Below are positions 31,850 to 44,796 of a DNA stretch of 64,000 bases, in pieces. The stretch is from assembly GCA_016648135.1 (NCBI GenBank), contig JADDOH010005008.1, positions 1 through 64,000 on the forward strand, read 5' to 3'. Position numbers and translations under genes: made by a program. A model generated the notes under the pieces. That model was not told where the DNA came from, did no database searches, and saw only the letters and a program-made list of their open reading frames with translations. Positions within the stretch are counted from its first letter, which is position 1. Each line of letters opens with the position of its first letter. This DNA is from Agrypnia vestita (taxonomy: Eukaryota; Arthropoda; Insecta; Trichoptera; Phryganeidae).

Positions 31850-31965
31850 TCCGGAACAGAAGCACTTTCGATGATTACCTCATTTCTTGAGAGACGGAGC
31901 CTTAAAACAGAGCCTTGCAGAACTCCAGACGTCCCTGTCGCTTCGGCGTCCATCAAATAACAACA
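31850..31965 (-). pseudogene. Small reverse transcriptase core fragment
   Basis: On the minus strand TSGVLQGSVLRLRLS matches the RT block usually written GVPQGSVLGPLLF. Only about 35 codons around it are readable. Confidence 0.35.
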
Positions 31966-32283
31966 AATATATTACGGTAGGTAAAACACTGCGGAATTCT
32001 GTTAGCTGTACATTTTGCTATTCGTCTTGAAAATGAATAGAGGATGCGACGAAATTGACTTACCGTGTAGAAATTTATTTGATTCTGTCTCCTTTGAAAA
32101 TGTTCAATATTCTAGAGTCGCCACGACGGAGTGAAATATTCTTTTGAACTAATAATCGATGACACCACGTCCTATTGCGTCAATTTTGTTTCAAAACAAT
32201 AATACTAAAAATATATATAATAATAACTTTACTAGATACACATTACAGAGCAAGTATTAACTTTACGAGATTAGATTTTTATA
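31966..32283. other. Spacer, nothing recognised
   Basis: No assignable feature. Confidence 0.3.
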
Positions 32284-32480
32284 TACGAGGTTTAATAAAA
32301 AAATTCGCGGAATTTTCGTTTGTCTCAAAAAAATCTTTATTTATTTAAAAATATTAATTTTATTATCTTCATTACATAAAGTTCACTTGTATCGGCACTT
32401 TTTCCAATCTTCTGGGATACAATTTTTGGTATGGCATTTAGCTCTTCCAGCGATTCAGTCTTTTCCTTCTCAATATTTGA
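32284..32480 (-). pseudogene. mariner-like transposase C-terminus and terminal repeat
   Basis: On the plus strand the sequence opens with TACGAGGTTTAATAAAA and CGCGGAATTTT, a terminus typical of an insect mariner group. On the minus strand upstream of it, frames give LNAIPK, then CIPEDWKK and CRYK, the end of a mariner transposase, with a frameshift and a stop. The other end and the catalytic part are absent. Confidence 0.55.
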
Positions 32481-32725
32481 AAAATGTGTTTTTTTATGTT
32501 TTTATTTATCTAATAGACAAAAATAGCTCAAAGCAATGTCATTTCATTTTCATAGTATTATAATTAAAAATGCAAAAAAAAACATTATTCTTTTCCTTAT
32601 CAATATTTGAAAAATGTGTTTTTTTATGTTTTCATTTATCTTTCGGAATAGAAAAAAATAGCTCGAAGCAATGTCATTTCATTTTCAAAGTATTATATTT
32701 AAAAATGCAAAAAACATTATTACTG
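32462..32725 (+). repeat. Tandem duplication, 2 x 130 bp
   Basis: CAATATTTGAAAAATGTGTT begins at 32471 and again at 32601; both copies go on through AGCAATGTCATTTCATTTTC and AAAAATGCAAAAAA. They differ at a few sites. The array starts inside the mariner-like fragment. Confidence 0.85.
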
Positions 32726-34214
32726 ACGACTAAGAAAACAGCTAAATTATTTATTTAAAGTGCGTCCCGATATATTCAAATAAATTTTTCCCATATTTTA
32801 TTAAAAAGATATTTTTATTTGAAAATAAATTTTCACTTGAAAAATGTGGCGTTTTACTTTATGGCAGTTAAATATATATTCTATAATACCATGTGTCATG
32901 ACAAAAACAACGTTGCGTCTGGAAATAGTCGCGTAGATAGTAGGTATGGAATAAGTTGTGTAAAATCCACGTAAAATGCCAGTTTGCACCTTTCGAGAGC
33001 TTTTACTACATCAGAAAAACAAACTTTCCAGATTATAATGAAGATTGTTCTCTCGAAATTTAGAGTTAGTTTACATGTGAGTTAGGATGCCCATAGTATA
33101 TTTATTAACATGGGAAATATATTTATTAACATAAGAAATTCAAGGGTCATCTATCGAAGTTGTGAGAAATTGGAAACCTAATTAACGTTTCATTGTTGAA
33201 ATTTTCCTTTCTTGTAAGAACAGTAGCAACTCGTAAAGAGGTACAAGATTGATGGATGAATAATAATTTTAAGTTTATTTTGCCGTAGTTCAAAAGCCCG
33301 TGTGCTAACAACTTTTTTACAGTGGCTGTCTAAATGTTTGTATCTGCTTTATACAGGAAGGGCCATAAGTTTTTTCTCTTTTGAAAATTTAATTAAAAAA
33401 AACTACAGATTGTTTAATAAGGAATATTTATTTAACTGAAAGAGTACAGTAAAGAAAATCTTTTTTAAAAAATTATTTTGTCCTAATATTTTTCATCTGG
33501 TCGCTGGTATTCCTTGAACCTGGTACAGAAATATATAGGAAACTACACACATTAGAAATGTGGACCGATAATAAATAAACTTTGATAACAAAGCTACCCA
33601 AACTGTCACATTTGAAAAATTTTGAAGCCTTTGATGTTTGAGTTTAGAGTTCTCCCTGCTAAAAATCTACAATTCTACTTATTAACATACACATTCGAAC
33701 AAAATATTGTTGAAATTGGTAAACCGCTTGAAAGTTGTTTTAACGAATATTTTTTGTGAAATTCAACCATCGGGTTTTAAATATTGAACCAATTGGATTT
33801 TATGCAGATGTTGGTTCAAGTTCAGTTTCAGAATTATACGCAAATTTGATCTCTATATCATCAAAGCAGCAGTACGCTTGCTAGTCGATAATCCCGTATC
33901 TTCTGTATCTTCTCGATCTCGTGTAAACAGGTAACCCGCCCGTTAATATCACTCTTCACCAAGTTTCTTCTTATTTTACGTTAACCGGTCTCCTCGAACT
34001 TTCTGAACCACAATTTAATTAAATTGACTCTCGGATATTGATTTATACTTTGTCAGTAGTGAGGGCGAAAAAGGCGTCGAACATAAGATAAAGCGTATTG
34101 TTCTCCCGTAAAGTGATCCATTGCGACTAAATTTCCAAGGACCAAACTCCCACGCGGTTTTAATGACACCTTGTATTTATGACACACGATTGACCCCACT
34201 ATCACATAATTAAA
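32726..34214. other. AT-rich spacer
   Basis: 33990-34120 is GC-richer (CCGGTCTCCTCGAACTTTC) and faintly recalls the LTR-like repeats in reverse, but the match is too weak to call. Confidence 0.3.
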
Positions 34215-34675
34215 ATTAAAAAGATGTTCTCAGATTTAAATTGGATTAATATAAAACAAGGATTAAAATTAAATACAATGATATTCATTCACAAAATATT
34301 AAACGACAAAATGCCAAAATATTTTAAAAATAAGATCAAATATAACACAGAGATATATAGACATAATACAAGAAATGCAAAAAACATAAGTATTCCAAAT
34401 AGAAAAAAGACAAACACACAAAACTGTAGATACTACAAGTGAATAAATTAGTACAATAGCCTGTCTTAAGGTGTGAGGAAGCTAAGCAGAATCAACATCT
34501 TCAAACAAGAATGTAAACGGCACATAACAATGGAAAATGTTTGAAGAGAAATATTATTTAATAAGTGTACATAGGTATATTTATAATGTTTTTTTAATAT
34601 TAGATAATGATAAACAATGTATCATTAACTAAATAAAGATATATAAATAAAATAAATAAATAAATAAATAACTCT
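34215..34675 (+). pseudogene. LINE reverse transcriptase C-terminus with (AAATA)n tail
   Basis: LNWINIKQGLKLNTMIFIHK, MPKYFKNKIKYN, YRHNTRNAKN, then after a frameshift near 34445 KLSRINIFKQECKRHI and stop at 34542-34544. This is the terminal block of a CR1/Jockey-like RT. A 3' UTR follows and ends in AAATA repeats (34643-34672). Confidence 0.8.
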
Positions 34676-35512
34676 AACATCAATAACTCTTCATCACCGC
34701 TATTGGCTCTATAATCTCTGGCAGGTCCGGCCCCTCAAGAACTTTCCTTCTTTATCGACTGCGGGCCATTTTATTTCAGTCCTGAATTTTTAAGATAAAC
34801 ATGTCATTCAAAGACATTGTCGTCCTATTGATCTTCCATTTAGAATGAATTTGGTGGATGCTGTTCATTCCTCCTCTCCACATGGCCTTACCACAGAAGT
34901 CATCCTATTTTAATTAATATTGAGACGCTTATCTTGCTATGGAAAATACAGAGACCAACAAATTGGAGCGTCCAAAACTAAAATTCATTTTCTTAATACC
35001 TACAGATATAAAAATAATAATACTTCTCTGGTAAACATATTTACAATATTTCAGTTGCGATATTTCCTTAGCCTTTTTATTAAAAAGTATCTGAATGAAT
35101 AAATATAAAATATTTTAATATGCTCTTTTTCTTTGCGAAAATACAATATATATGTATCTAAAAATAAAGCCTTAAATATTCTTATTCTTTTATATAAAAT
35201 CCCAATTTATTTCTCTGTATCTAATGTATAGAAATTGATACATCTGGTACATTTCTTTGGAGTAATATATCGATACCGTTTTATTCTGAAGGTAAATTTT
35301 TCAAAATGGTAAACAAAAAAGGTTTTTTTTTCAGAAATGTGACAATTGGAACAGATTAATAACGCTTTACTCCGGTTGTTTATTATTAAAATCAATAGTA
35401 GATAATATTTCTGATACGAATATTAAGTAGATGAGTAATTATTGTTTCATTACGATCGTTTTTTAAACAAACATTTGTTCTGAACTATTTATTCGACGTT
35501 GTGTATTGATCC
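34676..35512. other. Spacer, nothing recognised
   Basis: AT-rich; short frames only. Confidence 0.35.
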
Positions 35513-36537
35513 TTAACCACCTAGCATATATTTTTGTTACCCAACCACCTGTCATACGTCTGTGGGACTCCCGAATAAAACAGTTCACAATGGTGAAATT
35601 TAGTAAAGAATGGTTTTGTTTTTAATTAAAATTCTGTTGAGGAACATATTAAACTCTTAATTAGAAAAGAAGGCACATGAAAATCAGTATTTTTTTTCTT
35701 TTAATCATAATTAATTGTCAATACCTCTTATTTCAGGCTTACAAACTAATATATTTGAAAAATGAGATCCAAAAAAATTATCATATAGAATAGGAACTTC
35801 TTATTTTAACTTTTTTTTAGTGTTGAATAATTAACAAACGTAGAAAAATATTTAAATTCTCCATAAAATCACAAATTAAATAAAATTGCAGGCTCATAAT
35901 TCATAGTTTTTCACGTCAGTGAAAATACAGCATGTTTGAGCATTCAAGGCAAATTGTTGCTTTACATTCAAAACACATGTATTGCGTTTCTTTGTGTATT
36001 TGCAAGTTGAACAGTTTATACGAACCGCCAACCTTTCTTCAGCACTGCTGCTGCAGAAAACTACTAATGGAGTGGTCACGTTTCTGTGGAGGATACGTTG
36101 AATTTAACATTGTTGCAATTTCACATTGCATTCGTCATTAAAAAAATGCTGCCAAATATCTAGTGAACAAGACAAAGAATTAAGCTCACTCTGATATGCT
36201 GGTTTTTTATCTTCTCTTCCCTCCAATATATTATGCTGCAAAGTTCTCAATCGTAAAAACGGTGGGTCAGATAACCAACGAAAGTAATTCCTTTCAAACT
36301 AATTCTTTTTCCACGGTCTCCATCGAATTTCAGATAATCATCTTCAGATGAGAACTCTTCGTTTCCACGTAAAATTGAAGACAAATGATGTTGGGATGGA
36401 GAATTTTCTTTATCACCTAGTACAGTTGGCTCTTCGTATTCGAAATCAGACGCACAACTTCCTTCCAATACATGATCTAGCCCAACATGATCTTGACAGA
36501 TCTTATTCTTAATAACGCTCGATATTATTGTCACTAA
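35513..36537 (-). pseudogene. piggyBac-like transposase remnant, internally deleted
   Basis: The minus strand begins with a 95-codon frame (36534-36247) that is acidic and Ser-rich (EYEEPTVLGDKENSP, SSEDDYLKFDGDRG), like piggyBac N-termini. Near 36030-35930 the other end of the protein appears: C..C in INCSTCKYTKKRN, then after a small frameshift CFECKATICLECSNMLYFH and stop, which is the Cys-rich C-terminal finger of this family. The catalytic domain between them (about 400 residues in the family) is missing. TTAA followed by CCACCTAGCA at 35513-35526 could be the element end; the opposite end was not found. Confidence 0.5.
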
Positions 36538-37205
36538 GAGCCATTTTAAACGAAAACTATAAAAAACACGATTAAAAAAAATTACCAGTTAGTCTGAAAA
36601 ATCTATCAATGACTTAACTCACATTTTTTCCCTCTTACTTTACACTTTTCTTACTACAAGTAGTTTTATAAGATTTTATTCTCAGCGACAAACAATATAA
36701 AAATCAATAAAATTATACAACGTGATTTTTTTTCGCAAAAACCACAATTTTATTTAAATTAACTACAGTTTAATTAACTAAATTTTTATTTATTTTTTGT
36801 TCCCCCCGAAATATACATATTACTTCATTTTAAAGTGTCCTCATTATCGTTAATTTCACTTTTAAATATGTTTTAATTTTATCTATTATATTTATTTTTT
36901 TGGTTTGTTTTCTCATCTTATCTCATTTATCTGGTATATTAGTTCAATTATCTTTATTTTACTTTATTATTAATTTGTTAAAGTTTTCTAATTATTAATG
37001 TTTGCTTGTGTACTAATCATTGTTCATATATATTGTTAATTTGATTTATATTGTTCATTTCTCTTAAATGTGTTTTATTTCTATTGTTAATTTTTAATTA
37101 TTTACTTTAAAACGTGTTTTATAATAGGTATATAAGAATCCTTGTAACCTTCTTATACTGTTAAACTCCTCTAGGGCATTGATTAATTAATAAATAAATA
37201 AATGT
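36538..37205 (+). repeat. LINE-like 3' UTR, copy 2
   Basis: TTATTTACTTTAAAACGTGT, then AGGTATATAAGAATCCTTGT and an (AATAA)n end at about 37185-37203 match 8820-8960. The part before 36850 is plain AT-rich sequence. Confidence 0.45.
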
Positions 37206-39339
37206 ACAAAAAAGTTTTAAAAAATATAAAGAAATCATTGTACTAGGACACAAAAATAACCAATCATTTTAAAGCTAAAATTCAAAGTTATAGTTATTAA
37301 TAATCCGTTACAGGATTTTACATAAAAAGTTGGTTGCGTGTTCTTATATGTAAGTTATACTTCTTTGGGATACATAAAATGCACGTCTTATGTTTTTAAA
37401 CCTTAGTTGGAATCAACTCGATAGAATTTGCACGTGCATTTCCATTAATGACAATTCTTCATCAGCGAATAAAAAATCTCGCTTATATAAAAAACACAAA
37501 ATATAACAGAAACAGCATAATTCATTCAGTATCCTAATACATTTATATTTTTTAAAATAGAATTACCGGAGCCCGTAAATATGCAAAATAATTTGTATAG
37601 CACAATTTTTAAAAGATGTTCTCACTTACAAGACAATCTTTTGCCTTAATATCGCTCAGAAAAACGCCTATTTAGCTTTAAATTGTTGAGTCGCAACTTC
37701 ATGATTGGAAATATTTGGTTGCATAATCGCATCCTAAAATAAAGAAGAATAAATTCAAAATTTACTACGATCATAACAATAGCAAACAGATATGCGCAAC
37801 TTGATGTCTTTGCCAATAATTTTATAATATTCTAACATATTTTAAAGTGTGCATTGAAAGATTACTGGTATTTGTCAAATTAGACCTAAATAATTGATTT
37901 GTATTTATTTTGATTTTTGGTTGAGTGAGATATCTAACTGTTGTGTAACATTTTTATTATATTATTTTATATTTTATATATTATTACTTATTTCTTTGAA
38001 TTTTTATTATATTATATTTTCTTTATGCTTCTGCTTTTTACTTTTTATTATATTTATCTTTGTATATTTGTTTTTGTATTTTATGTATTTGCTTACCACT
38101 TTGTCATTTTTATTTTTTTCTTTTAACTATCCATTCTATAAATGTACACTTTACCTATTTGTTTGTAAAAGTCCTACAGGGCGTTATTAAATAATTACAA
38201 TAAATAAAAAATATTCATTTCAGAATATTAATATTTTCATGAACACAATATTGGATTTTATCCCCAGGAGGACATAGACATAGAGAGACAAAGTTTTTTT
38301 CAATACGGCAAAGTACCTACATGTTGAAGATTTTTTGGGTGTTCACAGGGGTTACCTTCATACCATATAAAAAATAGCTTTGTTTCTATGAGACATTAAT
38401 ATAATACACTCCTATTCGTTTATTCATTATGGTGTTTTCATTTCTTATAATCCCATAACTATACTATTTGCTATGCTATTATACACCAGTGTCCATTAAA
38501 ATTATAACTGATATTTCTCTCAAACGAAGCGGTGCATCTAGCGACAGGTTAACACGTTCTTAATGTATTATATAATTCCCACGTACACTTCATCATATAG
38601 GGTAGTTACCCGGCTGGCACCTATCACATGTCCGCTCAGGGGTAGTACGTGACATTACTTGTCTAGGGGATGCTTCGGGACGTATCTGCAGACTACAAGC
38701 ACACCCGCATGCACGCCCAGATGTGCATTTGATGACCTCTGACACGTGTACGTAGTAGACCTCCGACAAGAGTAATCGCATCAGGGCAACACGTACAGTA
38801 ATTCACCGATGTGTAATATGTTTTCATCATTTGACATTTAGGGGAGGTTTTCGCAGTTCGTGGAGTAAAAGATCGATCTGTTGTATGCTGCGTTATGTTG
38901 AAAACATTTTATCTTGTTTTTATAGGGAATATTCCGAAATGTTACAAAAAATTCTTTCGTCGTATTATTCTTTTATCTCAGGGATTAGTAGTTCATTTGT
39001 TTATGCGTGCCTGCAAGGAAAATAAAAACAATGTATTGTTCAATACCGATTTATTCACAAAGGTCGACGTAAAATTAAATAAACATTGAAATTATATTAC
39101 AAATTATAAAAGAATTCATTTTTGGATATATGGATTCCAAAATGAAATTATTAATGCCATCTATCGGCGGGTTTGAATAAACCTCAAGTTTTGAAGCATA
39201 TACAATATATACATACTCTTTCTTTTTTTTATGAAACATGACAATGATCAATGGTTTTACGAATTATTGAACCGTAACTTTCATGTACTCGCGCACCGTG
39301 TTTCAGACAGAGATTTGATCTCGTCTGTATTATTAATTT
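37206..39339. other. AT-rich spacer with a LINE-like 3' end
   Basis: 37894-38215 is T-rich and ends in AAAAGTCCTACAGGGCG, TTATTAAATAATTAC and AATAAATAAA, a LINE-like 3' terminus. 38590-38790 is GC-richer, with a Cys-rich 62-codon minus frame of no known family. Confidence 0.4.
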
Positions 39340-39425
39340 TAATTAAACAACTTTGTATTAATCACTTAACTAGTAACTCTACGTCTACCAGTTTCGACAC
39401 CACCGTATCTTCATCAGGACGGACA
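39340..39425 (-). mobile_element. Penelope-like terminal module, copy 6 (best core)
   Basis: On the minus strand: CTGATGA (39417-39411), extra A, stem II GATAC/GTGTC with one G-U pair and a 4-base loop, GAAAC (39395-39391), two bases, GTA (39388-39386), then GACG pairing with CGTC (39421-39418) as stem I. The tail has TTAATACAAAG and runs into AATTAAAATTAATAATAC. Confidence 0.6.
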
Positions 39426-41192
39426 AAAACTATCTATCCATTATCTATTCCAGCAAACAAATCAATTTGTGGCTTCAGCTATGGTGGGGGTAAATGGGGA
39501 ACACGTCAAGTAACGGGCTCTTCATAAAATTTATCTGATTATTAATTATATTGGCTTTAGTGTTCAGGCATTTTCTTATCTCTAGTATTGCTAAGGTAGC
39601 CTCTATTACTTACGTGTAGAATCTCTATACCGTTTTACTTTTTAAACGTGTGGCCAGTTTCCAAAAGATGGTTCGCGAACCATTGTTGGCTCTCGCACGT
39701 GAGAATTCATCCTGGGAAAATTCAACGTGCCTTCAAAGTGTATTACAATCCATAAAGTGTGTATATCTAAGTTGTTTCAAAACTTATGTTTGAAAAATAT
39801 GTTATAACCATAGTTACGACTTTGACGTATTTGTTTGGTCATTTTTTCGTCACATATTTGCTCTAGTACCTTTTTTTGTGGAGGGCGTGAGCTAAGATGT
39901 TTACACAACATAAAGCATGCACGCAACCTATCAAATGGAAAACATTAATAAGTTAATAAATCTGTCTGTCACCCTTGCTTAAGGGTTGAAAAATAGTGCT
40001 AAAAATACACAGAAAATAATTTGCTTTTATGCTTAATATATGCTTTTGGTTCATTTATTTAACAAATTTTTTCCATAAATTTCCTCGCGTATCGCATTTT
40101 TTTAAGGTTGGCGACCAATTTGGAATAGTTTTATATATCTAGTGAATTAAAATAGTTTTTTTGGTTTGCAATTGGATATTGGCTGTACTAGCACCTGCTT
40201 GGCCATTAATTCTGCGATTGACTATTGCCCCTTTGCCTACTGCTTTTCTTACAATTTTGTTATTTTTCAACTGGAAATGGAAATGTTACGCACTATTCGC
40301 ATCGTTTTTGGGGCAATTATAATCTAGACTAGATACGTCGTAATATTTGTGTTTAGAGTTCTTAACCTAGAAATTAAACGTCAAAAATAAACTTGCCTGG
40401 AGAATGAATAGAATTGATGCAAAACAATATGAATATCGATTTATTTTTCTAGAAGTGACAGGAATGTTAAATAATGTATATACAATATTTCCACACATTT
40501 AATAATATCTGTTGTTTGTTATTTGTTCTCTTGACTTTCTTTTGAAGTATATTATATATAAACATAAATATATTGAAGCCAATCTTTGCCATAATACGCT
40601 ATATATAGAATATTTTAACTGATTTGAAAAATAATATAAAAAAGTTCGATTGCGAAATTCTATGAAGAGTTTTCTGGGCAATTTTGTCTTGCGTATCTAA
40701 CCTCTTTTGTTAACGTTGATTAACCTTATCTGAGAATTTGTCGCTGATAGGATAATGCAATTTATTAAAGAAATGTATTTTTTATAATTGTATTTTTATA
40801 AATGTATTCTTCAATATTAAATGGATTTAATATTAATGGATTCAAACGCGCGGTAATGTTATTTACAAACATCATCAAAATTAATATTAAATTATTAAAT
40901 CCATGTAGGTATATAGGTTTTTTATATGATATATGTAACATTTTACTATGGTCTTTATTATTTACTATTTTTTGGGTTTAAATTCTGGAGACAGATTAAA
41001 TTTAGATGCATATTTTTATTCTAACACATCATATTACTTGCCCTATCAATGTCTCTCCAATCAACATGAATCTAGAATTGACTTACACTTTTCTCGAAAA
41101 AAAAAACATAAATTACTAGAAATACGAAGAAACAGGTCGATTATTTGCGAAACTAAACTACAATATACACTAAACTATTCCACAGACAAGTG
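39426..41192. other. AT-rich spacer, nothing recognised
   Basis: Short frames such as 40948-41193 show no motif. Confidence 0.35.
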
Positions 41193-41371
41193 ATTAGTTA
41201 CGAGTGTGAAATTTAGTGTGAATTAAAAACAGTGCTATTTTGTGCAATAATTAAAAGTTTTAATTGTTTTTGGTGTCTCAACCTTCGACAGCCACAATTC
41301 TGTGACAATACTATAGACATACAGTGCAAAGATACAACCCTGACAAAATTTCATTCATGGTGAAAATAAAT
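41193..41371 (+). other. Candidate 5' exon with splice donor
   Basis: Text of 5'-UTR character (GTGTGAAATTTAGTGTGAA) leads to ATGGTGAAAATAAATC and then GTAAGTATTTT at 41372, a good donor. The coding part would be only five codons. Unproven. Confidence 0.2.
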
Positions 41372-42099
41372 CGTAAGTATTTTCCATCGTGCTATAGTCC
41401 CGTTACGATAGTGCTGTTATAATACATACCTCAAATGTTATAAATAGCAATCTGACGGCGGTAGTATCAGCATTCCGAAAGTCTGCACGCTATTGCTGGT
41501 GACTCGCATAACTCACCTTTCAACACTCACGCGTGCTCGCTGGTGACCCTCGAACCCAGGTGATCCAACCACCCCAAGAGGTCGAAAGACAAGCGAGAGT
41601 GAAGACGTATATAAATCAAGATGAATTATAGGTCGTCTCCTTATATGGAAGTCTTTGCTCCTCGGACCATTCTTTTAAATTTTTTACAATCTCAGTCGTC
41701 AGTTTGTTTGATCCCAACTTTAGTGGGCATTATCGTTCAAGAGATTGTATGCATGACTAAAAGTATTAATTCAATTTTCATTTCTTGCTTTCACATTGAG
41801 ACATTTTATTTAAATTTATGTTTTGGCTTTAAAATGATTTTTCAGCCAACATGCAATACTTTTTGCAAATAAACACATGATTTTACATGTGACTGAGTGT
41901 AGACAATGATTATTTTTTTTTAAACTTTTTGTATAAAATGTACTTCTTTTAATCTATTTTGTATAATGAGAACTTAAATTTCATGCAGGTGACATTTGTA
42001 TTAGAATATATTTATATAAGGCTGAGTGTAGACGATGATTAATTTTTTAACTTCTTCTTCAAATATAGCAAATTTATTTTGTGGTGACATAATTATAAT
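41372..42099. other. Spacer with LTR-like promoter features
   Basis: 41440-41620 has TTATAAATAGC, CGCTGGTGACCCTCGAACCC and a GTATATAAATC; a TGGTGACC string can be a gypsy-type primer site, but no second LTR is seen. CTGAGTGTAGAC.ATGATTA occurs at 41893 and 42023. Confidence 0.3.
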
Positions 42100-42450
42100 T
42101 TATATAAATTAATTTTGTAAACTCCACTTATTTATTGAAAAAATTCAACATGTTTCGAAGCCAATGGCTTCTTCGTCAGGATAACAAAAATAAAATTTAA
42201 AATCGAAGTATAGATCAAAATATTAAAAACTTATATATGGAAAATGATAATATAAAATTTTAAATGTATTTTCATGTTAAGTAGGTACTTTATATTATCA
42301 TTTTCCATATATAACTTTTTAATATTTTGATCTATACTTCGATTTTTAAATTTTATTTTTGTTATCCTGACGAAGAAGCCATTGGCTTCGAAAAATGTTA
42401 AATTTTTTCAATAAATAAGTGGTGTTTACAAAGTTAATTTATATTAATTA
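42100..42450. mobile_element. Penelope-like inverted pair, copy 7
   Basis: Arms of about 150 bp face each other. The minus arm has CTGACGA (42179-42173), extra A, perfect 6-bp stem II GAAGCC/GGCTTC, GAAAC (42156-42152), two bases and GTT. The plus arm has the same up to GAAAA (42390-42394), i.e. one base changed. Both continue through TTTTTTCAATAAATAAGTGG and TTTACAAA.TTAATT. The inner part, ATAAAATTTAAA and AATATTTTGATC, is also inverted, so the palindrome reaches almost to its centre. Confidence 0.7.
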
Positions 42451-42539
42451 TAATTTTTTTAACCTTTGTATTTGTATAAAATGTACATTTTTTAACCTAT
42501 TTTGTATAAAACGTAAAATGCATTTTGTATAAAATGTAC

Positions 42540-42660
42540 TTGCATATAACTAAATTATAATTGTTAACTTTGCCTGTCTCAACACAGAGCTCTCTACTGA
42601 GACAGGCATAGTAAAATCAAACCTTACCAATGTATATATGTAAAGCAATGAAATAAATTA
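42540..42660 (+). repeat. Conserved stem-loop with A-rich tail, copy 2
   Basis: GCCTGTCTCA (42572-42581) pairs with TGAGACAGGC (42598-42607), loop 16 bases, the same as at 4132-4167. AATAAATTAAATGA follows. Confidence 0.6.
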
Positions 42661-42824
42661 AATGATATACTCTGGATATGTCGCACCGCAAGGGGACAGA
42701 ATCAAATCAATTCTCTTCAGTTACTAATACAACGATTTCCTGGCTCGCAATATCGGACCACTTTGTGACACCTTACAGGATGTAAAAAAATGAGTTTCAC
42801 AAATGAGTGGATAATTTCTAGGCT

Positions 42825-43355
42825 ATTCACAACATGGCCCCTCAATACATTACCGACTTCTGCACTCCATTCTCCGCAAATAACAGACAACTAACATTTC
42901 GCTCAGCGTTAACATCTTGTACAAATGGGTTAGTTAAAGTAAATCGCGTCCACAAAACTAATTCCGGTGACCGTGCTTTTACGGTAGCTGGACCAAAGTT
43001 ATGGAATAAACTACCTAATAGCTGAGACAAACAGACAGCTTACCATATTTCAAAAAACAACTAAAGACGAAAGACAATTATTTAAACAATCATATATAAA
43101 CCTACAATTAGACCATTACAACACTACCTAATTTTTTCCACTCCTAGTATGCAATCTGCGAAAATACCTGATTCTTCCAGACACTCCCAACTATTATAGT
43201 TTTAAACGTTAATTCCATTTTTTGCATGTCATCTAGTGAATAAGTTTTTCAACCAGTAAGATGTTTTGTAATATATTTTTTGTAAGGCGCCCTTCGGCGT
43301 GAGTACCTACTCGCGAAAATGGCGCTATGTAGATGATTCAATTATTATTATTTAT
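42825..43355 (+). pseudogene. CR1/L2-like LINE C-terminus with 3' UTR
   Basis: PQYITDFCTPF, LTFRSALTSC, VNRVHKTNSGDRAFTVAGP, KLWNKLP in one frame to about 43022; after a frameshift RQTDSLPYFKKQLKT continues to a stop at 43097-43099. FR/LRSA, GDRAF.VAGP.LWN.LP and F.K.LKT are the signature end of L2/CR1 reverse transcriptases. The 3' UTR holds TAAGGCGCCCTTCGGCGTGA and ATGGCGCTATGTAGATGATT, then ATT repeats to 43355. Confidence 0.9.
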
Positions 43356-44235
43356 TATAATTTATAGAAAATTTCCATCCAAAATTTTTAAGCTTTAAAT
43401 CTAAAAGCTTTCAGCTACAGATATTAAATAAATATAATTTACGTAAATATGATAAATGTGTGTTACGTTTACGCATACTTTAGTGGGATGGAGAGCTAGA
43501 GTCTTATAAATTTTACTACACTTATTATATTTATGACATTTTATTAGAAAACGACGGCGATTCAACGCAACAAGAGGTTCTTTGATGATGATGAAATGAC
43601 GTTTCTAACATACTAAATAAAATATGTGGTCACCGTGGTAGAGGTATTTCTTTGGTTACTATTTTTTTGGTAGAAGGAATAGAGCTTCGATTTTTACAGA
43701 ACAAATAATACAAATCAAAATTCAAAAACACACGTTTTCAATATGTAGGATAAAAAACTTTCCATAATATTTATTTTAAATATTACAATCCCTCTCCAAG
43801 CAATAGATTAAATTATATTTGGGTATCTTTATTGTTTAAATACACAAAAATGTTATACAACTTATACAATAAAATAAAATTAAATTAAAGCTAAATATTA
43901 TTAAAAATGATTATATTTTTATAAAAAAGTTAAATTTGGATAGCTATGGTTCTTATGTTATGGGCATTTGGATTGATTTGGCAATTATTTTGTAGAGATT
44001 TTTCATGAAGATCATTACATTTTATTTACCTTGTTAATTATTCGTGTAATAAATACTTTACATCTGAGACTTGAGAGATTCTGACTCTCTCGAAATTTAA
44101 GTAGAAAAAAAATATAAAATATTATTAAACTCATGTAGAGGTAAGAAAGTTAATATTTTTAATAATAATGATACAGTTATAAATTCATGTTAGTTTTTCA
44201 ACGATTCCTGCTCAAAAAATATCGGTTTAGTGGAA
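43356..44235. other. AT-rich spacer, nothing recognised
   Basis: No assignable feature. Confidence 0.35.
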
Positions 44236-44430
44236 TTACTTGTAGTAGTTAAGCATTTTAGGTAGGGAAGAATAAAAGCCTAAATTCGTATAAAAAAATA
44301 GGGTTAAAGATCTCATTGATCGCACGGCAATATTTAAGTTTATTTGTGAGAATATTGAAAGGTTCATTATTGAAAAAACATGTTCATTATTGAGTGGTAA
44401 TAATTTCATAATGATTTTTTCAACAAAGAT
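44236..44430 (-). pseudogene. LINE reverse transcriptase C-terminus, reverse
   Basis: MNLSIFSQINLNIAVRSMRS, then LTLFFYTNLGFYSSLPKMLN. It follows the pattern of 25380-25530 (LSQLDINIPARSLRSQTLF, LPRMLN), so it is a relative of that LINE. Confidence 0.65.
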
Positions 44431-44796
44431 TAGGTGAAATCTTTCGAACGAGACGTTCTTACAACATGTCAAGAAAATCACTCAGGCCTTGGCTTTACAC
44501 GGTACGGCTACCGTGAGGGGTGGGAGATCATGTTGAACTATACCGCGTATTCTATATTCTGGTTTCACAAGCTATGGCGTCCCTGACGTTGACTGAGCGC
44601 GCAAATTCGATTTTCTCGCAAAACTCTCTCGTACGGAAAGCAAAAAATGGATCTTGGGATATTTTACATTTGTCTTCAATCGATTAACATCATTTTATTA
44701 CGCATTTTTATCGATTGTTGCGCTAATTACGAAATTATGGAGAGCATTGGTTTGTTTGTTTCTGGTAATTACCTTAGACAGCGTTAGCACAGATTG

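Noticed and set aside
37894..38190. 98-codon hydrophobic frame resembling a membrane protein
   Set aside because: Phe/Leu/Tyr-only composition from T-rich DNA at a LINE-like 3' end.
43570..43620. Further hammerhead-like module (TGATGATGATGAAATGACGTTTC)
   Set aside because: No stem between the two boxes and no GAAAC.
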